Shown here piece by piece: positions 11,901 through 21,900 of a DNA stretch of 64,000 nt (the stretch's first letter is position 1; each line of letters begins with the position of its first letter). Source of the stretch: Punica granatum (lineage: Eukaryota > Streptophyta > Magnoliopsida > Myrtales > Lythraceae); the NCBI RefSeq assembly GCF_007655135.1, contig NC_045127.1, forward strand, positions 39,939,538 through 40,003,537, given 5' to 3'. The notes beneath the pieces are model-generated. The model did not search any database. It had not been told where the DNA came from and saw only the letters and a list, made by a program, of their open reading frames with translations. A program made the position numbers and the translations under genes.

Positions 11901-13430
11901 CCACTGGTGCCAGATCACAGATGATTTTGTGGTAGCATAGAATGCATGTGGTTGTGAAAGAGGGACTAGATAGAGGGACCCCTTAGAAGGGGCAGTTGAG
12001 GAGAATCCTCCCCGAGAGATTGTCCTTTAAGAGAAAACCATAATTAGTATCACATGGCAATCATTTTCTTGACATAATCTATGAAGAGATATTAGGTTAT
12101 AATCAAGATTAGGGACATGAAGCACATTTTGCAAATATAAAGGTCTTGATTTTATTGGAATGGTCACGAAACCCACATTCTGTATAGGCAAAATAGACCC
12201 ATTGGCAGTAACAATAGAAGAGGAAACAAAGTACGGTGTAATATTGTCTAAGATACCTTCATTATGGACCATGTGGGGGGAAGCCCCGGAGTCCAAATAA
12301 GCATCCGGTGATGGTGTGTCATTGAGGCCCTAGTATCCCATCACTGACTGAGAATGAGTTACCTGAGAGCCTTACCGAATGTGAGAGTTGGTTTGGTTGT
12401 CCACGACCATAAACAATTACCGCAGAGTCTCCACGTCCACCAAATGTGTAGCCACAACCTGAGTTGCCACGGGCATAGGAGTTTCCCAAGAAATTTGTTG
12501 TGAGGCATATCCCCGACCAAAACCAGTTCTGTGAAATCTACTGCCACCTTTGCCACCCCCTCGATGAGATTTTCCACCACGATTGCCAATGTATTGCTGT
12601 CCACGGCCTCCTCCTCGTCTTCCAAGATGTGTAGAAACCTAAAGGGTTGTGTTGGCCGCTGGAGAGGAAGTGAGATAAAACTTTCGAACTCTATTTTCAT
12701 GAAACATTAGTTTGGTTCGAAAAACATCAAATGATATGGGATTGGGATCATTCACGACAGAGTCCAGCAATGGCAAAGGTAATGAGTTCTACATCGTCAA
12801 TGGGTTTTCCTACTTCCTTAGTTGGTTAGCAAGCACCTTACAATGGTGAACATACTTTTCAACTCCTTGATCTTCGAGCTTCAGCCAAGTGAGTTCAACC
12901 TTAATGTCCCGATACATGACTCGGGATCTATCACCAAACTGATTGTGCAAGCCATCCCAGACTTGTTGTGCAGTACCCAAATCATGAACCTCTTCAAGCA
13001 GTGACTCAGAAAGAGTCGAGAATAACCAGGAGCGAATGTTTTGATCTAATCGGCACCAAGCTGCATACATCGGATCAGTGGAATCTAGGCATGGATAACT
13101 GCCATTGACAAAGCCAAACAGATCGTGGGACTTAAGGAATGTGGAAAAGAGGGTTTTCCAAATAAGATAATTTGAATTATTGAGTTGAACATGGACAAGA
13201 TTCGTGATATTTGGTGCTGTGATGGAGCCAGAAAACATAGAAGATGAGGATAGAAGAACAGAGGCTGAAGCTGGTGTGGGAACAATAAAATTATTAGTGT
13301 TTTCGAAATTGGGGTTAGGAAAGGGATGAAGAGCAGAAGGGGTGGTGTCAGTATTGCTTGAATTTTCTTGGTGATGGGACATGATGCGGTATGGATGTTG
13401 ACTAAAGGAAAAAGATGGGAGAGATAACAA
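8956..13430 (-). pseudogene. copia B gag-pol polyprotein, decayed
   Basis: From right to left: gag (13430-12810) with VQLNNSNYLIWKTLFSTFL, VWDGLHNQFGDRSR and a following spacer; protease with active-site MDSGASPHMV (12296); integrase with QSGVAERKHRHILDM and FGCACYPNLTPY (11483-10848); a Ser/Pro-rich linker (about 10825-10500); reverse transcriptase with [18 protein letters not shown] (about 10150; the usual DVK is NVK); RNase H with AYTDADWASCPDTRRST, CDNISATYLAANPFQHQ and LADILTKNL (9495-8956). Gag and RNase H are long open stretches, but stops and shifts separate protease, integrase and reverse transcriptase, so it is a pseudogene. Confidence 0.9.
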
Positions 13431-13525
13431 GGATTTGACAGGAAAAAGGACGACAACTTGGGTAAAAGAGAGAACCCTAATTTGTCAGGAAAAGGGTCGA
13501 CGACTTGGAAAAAAAGAGAACCTTA

Positions 13526-13538
13526 GGCTATGATGCCA
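13526..13538 (-). other. variant primer binding site of copia B
   Basis: The minus strand reads TGGCATCATAGCC two bases inside the 5' LTR. It resembles the initiator-methionine tRNA site (TGGTATCAGAGCC) with changes at several positions, either a natural variant or decay. Confidence 0.65.
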
Positions 13539-13540
13539 TG

Positions 13541-13678
13541 TGAATAATATTGGTCATGACCTAATTGGATCAGTACATCTCATATATATAATTGAGAAAG
13601 ATTCAACAATGGTGTCCCGATACATAATGAGTTATACAAGGTAAGAATATTTTTGAGATACCGAAATATATTCTAATA
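13541..13678 (-). repeat. 5' LTR of copia B
   Basis: 138-bp direct copy of 8811-8948. It is adjacent to the primer binding site and followed by the right-hand copy of the tcgag duplication at 13679-13683. Confidence 0.9.
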
Positions 13679-13683
13679 TCGAG

Positions 13684-13752
13684 CTTCGCCAACAGCACCT
13701 GAAGATAGGCAAACCACTCATCGTTACTCGAAGTCACCATCACGAAAGCCAT
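13684..13752 (-). pseudogene. antisense ORF of the gypsy element, 5' part
   Basis: The minus strand opens with ATG at 13752 and reads MAFVMVTSSNDEWFAYLQ and then VLLAKL before the copia B insertion. It is the start of the ORF that continues at 8810-8589. About 52-60 bp upstream, at 13804-13812, is a good TATA box on the same strand. Together the two parts would be about 95 codons with one internal stop. The function is unknown. Confidence 0.5.
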
Positions 13753-13803
13753 TGTATGGAACTTTTAAGGAACTGCAATAAGAAAAGATTCACCACCTTC
13801 CCC

Positions 13804-13812
13804 GTTTTATAC
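13804..13812 (-). promoter_or_regulatory. TATA box upstream of the antisense ORF
   Basis: The minus strand reads GTATAAAAC, a strong TATA match, about 50 bp before the ATG at 13752. It suggests that the small minus-strand ORF had its own promoter. Not tested; TATA-like strings are frequent in AT-rich DNA. Confidence 0.45.
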
Positions 13813-13834
13813 ACCCTCGGGAAATCAGCGAATG

Positions 13835-14150
13835 GGGTATAATAATGATGGATTATCAGGCAAATAAAATTTATTAGCTAAAGAGAGAGGTCATGGATGA
13901 CGATTGCCTTCATTTCTTTTGCATGTGGCAATGCAGGATCCCACTGACAACCACTTGCAAACAATTTGATAAGCCACTTGGTCCACTTGTCCTACTTGGC
14001 CATGCTTATATAAAGGGGTTTTCAGGAACTAGACAGGCATGCATGAGAGGGGAGAAAATGAAAAGAATATGCACGTGAGAACATACATGAAAGAATATAT
14101 GTAATGTTCTCTTACATGAGAAGTCTTCAAACATGAAGAACTTACTCAAT
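13835..14150 (+). repeat. putative 3' LTR of the gypsy element
   Basis: A purine-rich run (aaagagagagg, about 13880-13892) is followed by a compact region with a TATA box, cttatataaagg at 14005-14016, on the gypsy strand. This layout resembles polypurine tract plus LTR promoter of the Tat element whose pol ends at 6827. Without the 5' LTR (outside the window) the boundaries are guesses. A 61-codon ORF at 13893-14078 in this region has no recognisable family. Confidence 0.35.
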
Positions 14151-14400
14151 AAGCGAATTTTGTGATTTAATAATCACATTATATTTTTTACGCATAAACA
14201 AGCTCGAACTGTATTAGTTATGATCGATTGGGATTTCAAATACCATGGATCATACCGAGAAAAAGAAACGTAGAGTTTATTCGCACTCATTTAATTATGT
14301 TTGTAAAATTGCATTTTATATAATGAAACTAGTGTCTTGCACAATCACTTCAAAAGTTGTGCTAATAATCCAAATAGGCATGTGAACAGGAAGCAAAAAA
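14151..14400. other. AT-rich spacer before the hAT relic
   Basis: No coding similarity seen. The left end of the hAT element should lie here or further left, but I found no terminal repeat matching its right end, so that end is probably lost. Confidence 0.4.
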
Positions 14401-16263
14401 CCATTCCACTTTTTGCCTAATAAATATAGCAATGGCGTCACCCCAATACCGTTGCCTGACAAGTTTGACCAGGAAATATATCGGAAGGAAATGATTATGA
14501 AGTTTTCTACTGTAGAGCTTCCTTTCCGATTTGTCGATCATCCTAAATTTGGTAAATTTTGTCATGTGATGCAGCCAAAGTTTCTTGTGCCCCACGCTCT
14601 ACTATGCCCCTAGACATATTTGAATAATATGATGAAGAGAAAGATAAACTGGAAAAGTTTATGTACAAGCATTATTGGCGAGTCTGTCTAACCACTGATA
14701 CGTGGACTTCACGTCAAACTATAAATTACATGTGTCTTACAACTCATTTTATCAATAATGATCGGAAGCTGCATAAAACGATGATCTTGAATGTTTGCCA
14801 AATCACGGGTCATTCAGGTGAAGTCATTGCCAAGGCTATTGAGAATTGTTTGATTGGATGGAAAATGAAAAAAATTTCAGTGTCATGGTTGATAATGCGA
14901 GTTCTAATGATCTCAAGAGTCAATACCTAAAAAAGAGATTAACATCATGGAATAGTGCAGTCTTGAATGGAGACTATGTTCATATGTATTGTTGTGCACA
15001 TATCTTGAACTTAAATAGTAAAAAGGGTTGAAGAAGTTGGGTGATTCGATTGATAGAATTCGTTATGCAGTGAAATATGCAAAAACTTCACCTGCTAGAT
15101 TGTTGAGATTTAAGAGTTGTACAGAACAAGAAAAGATATCTTATAAGGGTCTTCTTTTCGTGGATATTGATACTAGATGAAATTCCACCTTTTTTTATGT
15201 TGAAGGTGGCGTTGAAATATCAAAAAAAGCATTTGAATTTTTAGAATTGCGAGATAGTAAGTTTTTTCATAAGCTTATGATGAGGGTTCATTCAAAAATT
15301 GACGGGGATTATGCATGTTCTGTTTTGTCATTCTTAAAGTTATTTATGATGCTACTAATCATATTTCTAGATCTTCATACGATACTAGCAATCGGTATAT
15401 GAAAGAGGTCTTTGGTATTGGGTTGAAGATTCACAATTATATGAAGGATGATGATGATTCAGGCATTAGGTTGATGGCTACTAGTACGAAGAGGAAGTTC
15501 GACGAATATTGGGGAAATATTTTTGCATCAATATCTTGTTGATTGTTGTGGTGCCCGATCCAAGTCATAGGTTGGACTATGTGAGTTTCATGCTTAAAAT
15601 TCTTTATGAACCTAACAAGGCAACTGAATTGCATACAAAGTTAGTGGATTGCATGAAAGATTTACATGAGCTATACAAGGACAGTGGGAAGTTCTCCCAC
15701 GCAACAAGATGCATCTTGACCAGCTCCAGCGCATTCCATTTATGTGATTGCTGATGATCATTTTCTTGGCATGGCCTTATATTTAAAAGAGACAAGGCAT
15801 AAACTCAATGAAGTATTCGAAACTGATGAGTATAGGCTGAAGCAAATGAGGTCTATAATAGTAATGTCGAGTTAGATATACTGAATTGGTGGACAGTGAA
15901 CTCTAATAGGTTACCTATTCTTGCTTCCGTTGCCCGAGATGTGTTGGCAATTCATGTTTTTACGGTTGCCTCTGTGAGCGCTTTTAGCACCGAAGGGCGT
16001 CTTATTAGTGCTTATCGAAGTCTATTGAATTTGCAAATGGTGAAAGCTCTTGCTTGCACCCTAGAATAAGTAGATGACGAGACCTTGGAGTGACCACCAA
16101 AAAAAGATTGACGAGTTTGTGAAGATTGAAACAAGTGAGTTTAATGCAACTTTTATTTATTTACCATGCTGTGTACTGATAATGAGCTTAAAAATATTTT
16201 TCTTCATTATAGAAATGTCACCTCACGATGATCTGTCGGGACTAATTAGTTTGGATGACTGAA
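14401..16263 (+). pseudogene. hAT transposase (RICESLEEPER/DAYSLEEPER type), decayed
   Basis: The + strand in changing frames reads parts of a zf-BED/hAT transposase. WRVCLTTDTWTSRQTINYM (about 14680) is the catalytic-core beginning typical of the family. MVDNASSNDLKSQYLKKRL (about 14885) and YCCAHILNLN (about 14985) follow, then GIGLKIHNYMKDDDDSGIR (about 15415), SHRLDYVSFMLKILYEPNK (about 15560). The C-terminal dimerisation region reads LDILNWWTVNSNRLPILA and STEGRLISAYRS (about 15875-16030). At least six frameshifts or stops break it. It derives from a transposon but is also the family from which domesticated plant genes arose; the breaks rule that out here. Confidence 0.9.
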
Positions 16264-16576
16264 TGATTTATCATAATAAAAGCTTGATCAAGGTATTTGA
16301 ACCCTTTCTTTTGCTTATTTGTTTGTAAATGTAATAGATCGATGAATAATCTAATTTTTGTTTTTATTGATTCTAAAGGATGTCGGTTGTAGCATGTTGG
16401 TAGGAGAATGAAGTTCTAGAATTGAGGGCCTTTATCATGGAAGGCATTTTACTTTTGATTTAGAATTGTAGCTTATGGATGGGTTATTTTATACGATGGG
16501 TATTTTGTATGTGTATTTCGCTTTGTAATTATCATATTATTACGGATGATTGAAGAATTTATCGAATTTATGTAGA

Positions 16577-16750
16577 AGAATATGCAGTTATGCGGTTAAT
16601 CAAACCGAAAAACCGAATTTTATGATTTGGTTTTATATTTAAAAATGTGGTTTGGATATGGATATGGCCTTTAATTTTCATAAAACCGTATTTATGGTTC
16701 GGTTAAGGTTTAAGCCAAAAATAGCACCAAACCGAAACCAAGCACCCCTA
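16577..16750 (+). repeat. 3' subterminal and terminal region of the hAT element
   Basis: Contains repeated aaaccgaa / cggttt blocks (gttaatcaaaccgaaaaacc, ggttcggttaagg, aaaccgaaaccaagcacccc) and ends with cacccctaa. Plant hAT elements typically carry such subterminal repeats next to a CAGGGGTG-like end. The right end therefore lies close to 16750. No matching left end was found, so the element is truncated. Confidence 0.6.
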
Positions 16751-16914
16751 ATATATAATGCATAAAATATTAATATAAAATTTAGAAAAATTCAAAAAAG
16801 CTCAAGAAAGTGAATAATAAATTTCAAATAATAATTAAATAAATTAAAATAAATTAAATTAAATTATATAAAAAATAATAAAATGATCATGCGTCCAAAG
16901 ATTAAAAAAAGTAC

Positions 16915-17232
16915 ATTTAAAAATTTAAATTTAAAATTATACTCTACATAACTCCACTTATCTCAATTCAACAATAAAAATATTATTTTTTCCTTTTTCT
17001 TCAATTTTTTAATCATTCAATTCAATTATTAATACTAAACTCTCTCAACTATTCATTACGTTTTTCACGATTCACCAACACAATCATTACTTTCTCTCAA
17101 TTATTCATTACTTTTTTCATACTTTTTCTCATAATTTAATAACACAATTATTACAATCCAATTATATATATATATATATATAAATTTAGAATAAAATTAA
17201 GCTTTATATAACTCTAATCCCAAACAAGACAT
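16915..17232 (+). repeat. MITE-like element, copy b
   Basis: An AT-rich block with the family phrases caattcaacaataaaaatat, cattcaattcaattattaat, ctctcaactattcattac and cacaattattacaatccaa, ending near taatcccaaacaag. It shares these in the same order with 46660-46976 and, reversed, with 21725-21974. A pure TA run lies at 17165-17182. Non-coding. The left terminal repeat is unclear. Confidence 0.65.
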
Positions 17233-18660
17233 AAAATTTTAGTATTAGACAAACTTGAACTTGAACTTTTCGTACCTACATTTAATTATTTAACTATTGA
17301 AAATCTTCATAGGGCAATAGGCCCCCTAACATTAACGTCTCCCTCTTCTCCTACAATGCTGCTTGCTTTCTACTTTCATTATCCTTTATTGGTCTCCCAG
17401 ATCAAACTCGGAATAATTCATTCATAAGATTTAGACTTAAAGGAGACTGATTTAGATTTTATTAACCAACAATGTCACGACAAGCAGGCTAACCTTTTCC
17501 CAAAAACTCCCTAGGGAATCTACCTAATAAAAAAAACTCCCTACTGCTAATGAATCATTTGGGCTTCACTGAGGCTAATAACATGGACGATTTATTCCCA
17601 GCAATTTTTTGCCACTTTGGCGACAGCAATAGGGTCTCCGAGATAAGCTTTTTCTTTCGATTTTTTTAATGAATTTCATTCCAATCTTCTTTTAGTTTAA
17701 AACTTAATTTAGGAAATATTTTAGCTAATTATAAATTTTCTGATTCTTTTATTTTTATTCGTGAACTTTTCTGAATTTTGTTATTTCTATAATTTTCTTT
17801 GTTATTTCTATTTTTTATTATGTTGGATTTTTTATATACTTTACATTTACAAATATTCTATTTTTATTTCATTACTTTCTAAATTTTTCTACTACCACAT
17901 CACCACCAGGCTATTTGCCACGTTAGCACAAATGATGGACATGTTGATGGATGGTGGATTTGGGGTTAAATTGATAGTTGATGTATTTTTATATTAACAA
18001 ACAAAGTTTATGCAAGTTTCGAAAAATAAAAAAAATTATGATTCTTGATGCAATTAAATCTTTTCTAATTATTGTAATCTTAGCAAAATTATGACAACTT
18101 GTATTCTAACTTTCGAATAAATTCGAAACTTACTTAAAAATGGTAAAAAGTCATTTTTTGGTCCTCAACCTTGTATTACTTTTTTACTTTCCTCGTAGAC
18201 CATTTTTCTTTTGTTCAACTTCGTCCTAAATGTTACGTGTTTTGTTCTCGCTGGGCCTACCATTTATTTTTCCATCCAAAAATCATCTTTTCATAAAAAA
18301 AGTATTTTCAAAAAATAATTTAATCAAAATAAATAGAATAAGCTGATACAAATTTTATATAAAAAAACTTTATAAAAAAAGAGGGTGAAACCGAAGACAG
18401 GAGAAGGGAAAAGGAAAGGGAAGGGAGCGATGAGAGCCTCTTCGACAGCCACACCTCCCCCTCCGAGGTTGCCCATGAAGCCAGAGGCCGCGATTAAAAA
18501 AAAGCAATAGAATATTGAGCATTAAAAATGATTTTTAAAAAAAAATACATTTTTTCCTAGTTAAATTAAAAATTCCTAGATAAATTACACTTTTTTTTGT
18601 TTTGCCTTCTTCGTGCAACCTGTAGCTAGAGTCGTCTCGTCTTCATTACGGAAACTATTG
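17233..18660. other. intergenic region upstream of the AAA ATPase gene
   Basis: AT-rich, no supported gene. A small ORF at 17761-17997 is rich in Phe and Tyr because of the base composition and is not convincing. A purine-rich stretch (18390-18430) and A-runs lie near 18540 and 18345. The proximal part must contain the promoter of the downstream gene, but I see no distinct TATA box. Confidence 0.5.
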
Positions 18661-18926
18661 AATTGTATTCATGGCTCTTACCTCCGTTAAATACCGAAAA
18701 AAAAAAAAGAAAAAAAAATTTCTTTCCGCAAAAAAGAAAAAAAAAAAAAGAAAGGGAAAAAAAATTGCCGGAAGATGTCTCCTCCCCTCCCCTTTCCTCC
18801 CTTCCCTTCCCTTCCCGAGTTCATTCCCTGCTTCTCGTCGAAAGGAAAAGGAAAGAAAATTGCTTTGATCGGTCTTCTCTCATGGTGGATTCCTGTCCAC
18901 TTTAGGTAAGCTCCCTCCCTCTTCCC

Positions 18927-18955
18927 TCCTCTCTCTCTCTCTCTCTCTCTCTCTA
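18927..18955 (+). repeat. CT microsatellite in the 5' leader
   Basis: An uninterrupted ct run just upstream of the ATG at 18994. Pyrimidine-rich CT tracts are common in plant 5' leaders near the transcription start. It is preceded by purine runs (18700-18760) that create low-complexity Lys-rich ORFs. Confidence 0.75.
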
Positions 18956-18993
18956 GAATCTAACCTTCTTCTGATCACTCCTCAGCTGAAGAG

Positions 18994-21900
18994 ATGAGCT
19001 TCATCCGAGGCCTCATAGACTCGCTCGGCTCAATCTTCACTGACTCCGGCGACGATTCCCAACAGCACCATCCCCGAAACCTTGATTCTCCATTCATGGA
19101 AGCCGGCGGCGGCATCGGCGTCTCCCCAGTCTCGAACGAGAGGGCCGCGTACAAGATCAAAGGCTACTTCGACTTGGCCAAGGAGGAGATTGCCAAGGCC
19201 GTGCGGGCCGAAGAATGGGGTCTAGTGGACGATGCCATTGTTCATTACAAGACTGCGCAGCGTATACTCACCGAAGGGAATTCGACCCCAGTGCCTTCAT
19301 ATATAAGCTCCAGGTAGTCGACTTGCTCTGGCTAGGTGGGCTTCAATTTCTGCGATTTATTTTTCGAACTGCGTGATCGTTGATATGATGCTGAATTTCT
19401 GGGATAAAACATAGAACTTTGATGCATTAGTTACAATACATAATGTAGTTAATTAATTCGGGATGCATCAGTTGGTTAATTCCACACTGGAAATGATAGT
19501 AAGGGAGGGATAAGGTGCATGTTTCTTTCTTAAATGACAGAGCTTTTGTAAGATTGTCTATGGAGTTTTCTATTCGAGTTGTGATACTAAGGAGTTTTCC
19601 CTTCAGGAATGAGAACTATGGAGCCTAGTGGTCCTGCTCTGATGACTGAGCTGACACTAAGAGAGTGTCAAACTTTTTGAGGTCTTAGGAAATGAATTCT
19701 AGGTGTTGCATTGAAACTTTCTTAGGCATCGAGTTCTTCTTAGAAAATAGATGAATGGTATCAATAAACTGATTCCTCAGAGAAATTTGTAAGAGATGCA
19801 TGTGACATTTGTTTTAGGCTCTCCGTCTTCTTATCTTATAAAAGTTAAACTTGTCGCAAATGATGTATTTGCTATTCCTTTATTACTTTTATCCAGTCTG
19901 TTCTTATTTCCTTGCACATACGTCTGGTGTGTGGTTTCCTAGCTATGCCTATGAGGTAAATAAGAAACTTGATAGAAATTTTTGCCCCAAGATTTATTGT
20001 TCTTATATACTAGATGGTCTTTATTGAAAGGGAACACGAGAAGGTGAAGTCATACCGACAAAAGATCTCTCAGTGGCAGGATCAAGTTTCTGACAGACTG
20101 CAAGCTTTAAGTCGGAGAGCAGGTATAACTCATTCTATCTTCCAACAGTTCATTTTGCGGATTTATTGGTGGATAATAGGTCCTTGTACTGCGTCTCTTT
20201 ATTCCCCTTTATCTCATTCTCATTCTCTTCTGAAGCAGGTGCAACATCAACAAGCCAGGTGTGTCTTCTGCAAAAATATGAATTTATATTATTACTCATC
20301 TCTTACCTACACCTCTAAACATAGTGAGTAGGTGTAACAAAACCTTACCTTGATTTTCAATTGAAGTTTCGTGAGTAACTATGGGGTGTTCGAGTTTTAA
20401 CATCCGTCCTCATCTTGTATCAGACCGAGGTTTGGAGAAAGGGTGGAAAAAGAGGGCTTTTATCACCGTACTTGTAAATTTGGTTTTCATTCTAATATTT
20501 TTTTATCTGTAGCTTTCTCTGCTTCATCTTTTTACTAATACCTTTAACATTTGTCTGCATGCTGCCACTTTTCATTTAGTCACATTCACAGGGATGGGGT
20601 AACATGGTCAATTTATTCTACTCTTGTGACTCTCCTCATGTCATATTATTCAAAGAGAATATGCTGCATATAGCAAATTTTCTACATTATGATAAATTCG
20701 CAGATCTTTTCATTGAATTGTTCAATCTTTCTAAACGTACGTAGAGTGTGTTAAGTCATGCAAAAGCCACTGCAGTTTCGTCGCAAACATCAAACCCTAG
20801 GAAAAATGGAGCAAAAAACTTTCCTCAATCTGGTAGAAATGTTCCGATTGCGGTGACCCAAAGAGAGAGGGTGCCAAGTTCAAAATCCTTGCAAGAATCT
20901 GGAGGTAGTTATGATGCAAAATTGGTCGAAATGATAAACACTGCCATAGTGGACAGAAGCCCATCTGTTAAATGGGAAGATGTTGGTGAGAAGCTGTTAT
21001 TTCATTTCTCACTATGTCATAATGTTCTCTCCTGTGATAATGTGATTTCGATGAAATTTATAGAATTCTTGGCGTGAGTTTGCAGCTGGCCTGGATAAAG
21101 CAAAACAAGCTTTGATGGAAATGGTTATTTTGCCGACCAAGAGAAGAGATTTGTTCACGGGGCTTAGGAGGCCAGCTAGAGGTAATATCTGAGAAGAGCT
21201 TTCTGTGTGCGCATCCTCTAACATATGGAGACATGAAGGATATTATTTTAATGGAGAAAATATCTGGACTTCATTTGCAGGTCTGCTTTTATTTGGCCCA
21301 CCTGGTAATGGGAAAACCATGCTTGCCAAAGCGGTTGCTTCAGAGTCTGAGGCAACATTTTTTAATGTTTCTGCATCTTCACTTACATCTAAATGGGTGA
21401 GTTTCAGTTTTTTTTTTAACCATTAGATCTACTTGTATTTGGAGTCTTGTAAAAATTCTCATGATTTTCCTTTGCTAGGTTGGCGAAGCTGAAAAGCTTG
21501 TCAGGACTCTCTTCATGGTTGCTATATCCAGACAGCCTTCTGTAATATTTATTGATGAAGTAAGTTATCTGTAACCTTCATATATACTGGTTCTGACATC
21601 CTATGCAGTTTTTTCAATTTTTACTTGCAGATCAGACATAATACTTGAGGAGAGAACTGCTATACTATGTTCCAAAACTATTCTTTCTGGGAGTCAAGTT
21701 TATTTAATATCTAGAATCTATCAGTGTGTTTGGTTTTAGAGTTAAGTAGAGTTGAGTTTTGATTTTAATTGGGTTGTAATGATTGAGCTGTTGAATTATG
21801 AGAAAAAATGTGAAAAAGTAATAAATAGTTGAGGGAATTTAGTATTAAAAATTGAATTGAATGGTTAAAAAAATTGAAGAAAAGGGAAAAATGTGTTGTT

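Larger units (their letters stand above)
8811..13678 (-). mobile_element. Ty1/copia retrotransposon B, complete but decayed
   Basis: Bounded by two 138-bp LTRs and by the 5-bp duplication tcgag (8806-8810 and 13679-13683). Gag, protease, integrase, reverse transcriptase and RNase H follow in copia order on the minus strand. The element splits an older minus-strand ORF, so it postdates it. Its reading frame is broken in several places. The LTRs are unusually short and the primer binding site is a variant, both different from copia A, so A and B are separate families. Confidence 0.92.

Noticed and set aside
13893..14078. 61-codon ORF MDDDCLHFFCMW...
   Set aside because: Lies across the putative gypsy LTR with its TATA box inside; no family similarity.
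14401..16263. Domesticated hAT gene (DAYSLEEPER-like)
   Set aside because: Multiple stops and frameshifts throughout, including the dimerisation region, show decay instead of selection.
18663..18905. Lys-rich ORFs before the AAA ATPase gene
   Set aside because: They arise from A-runs and GA-rich low-complexity DNA in the leader; no family similarity and two overlapping frames are open.
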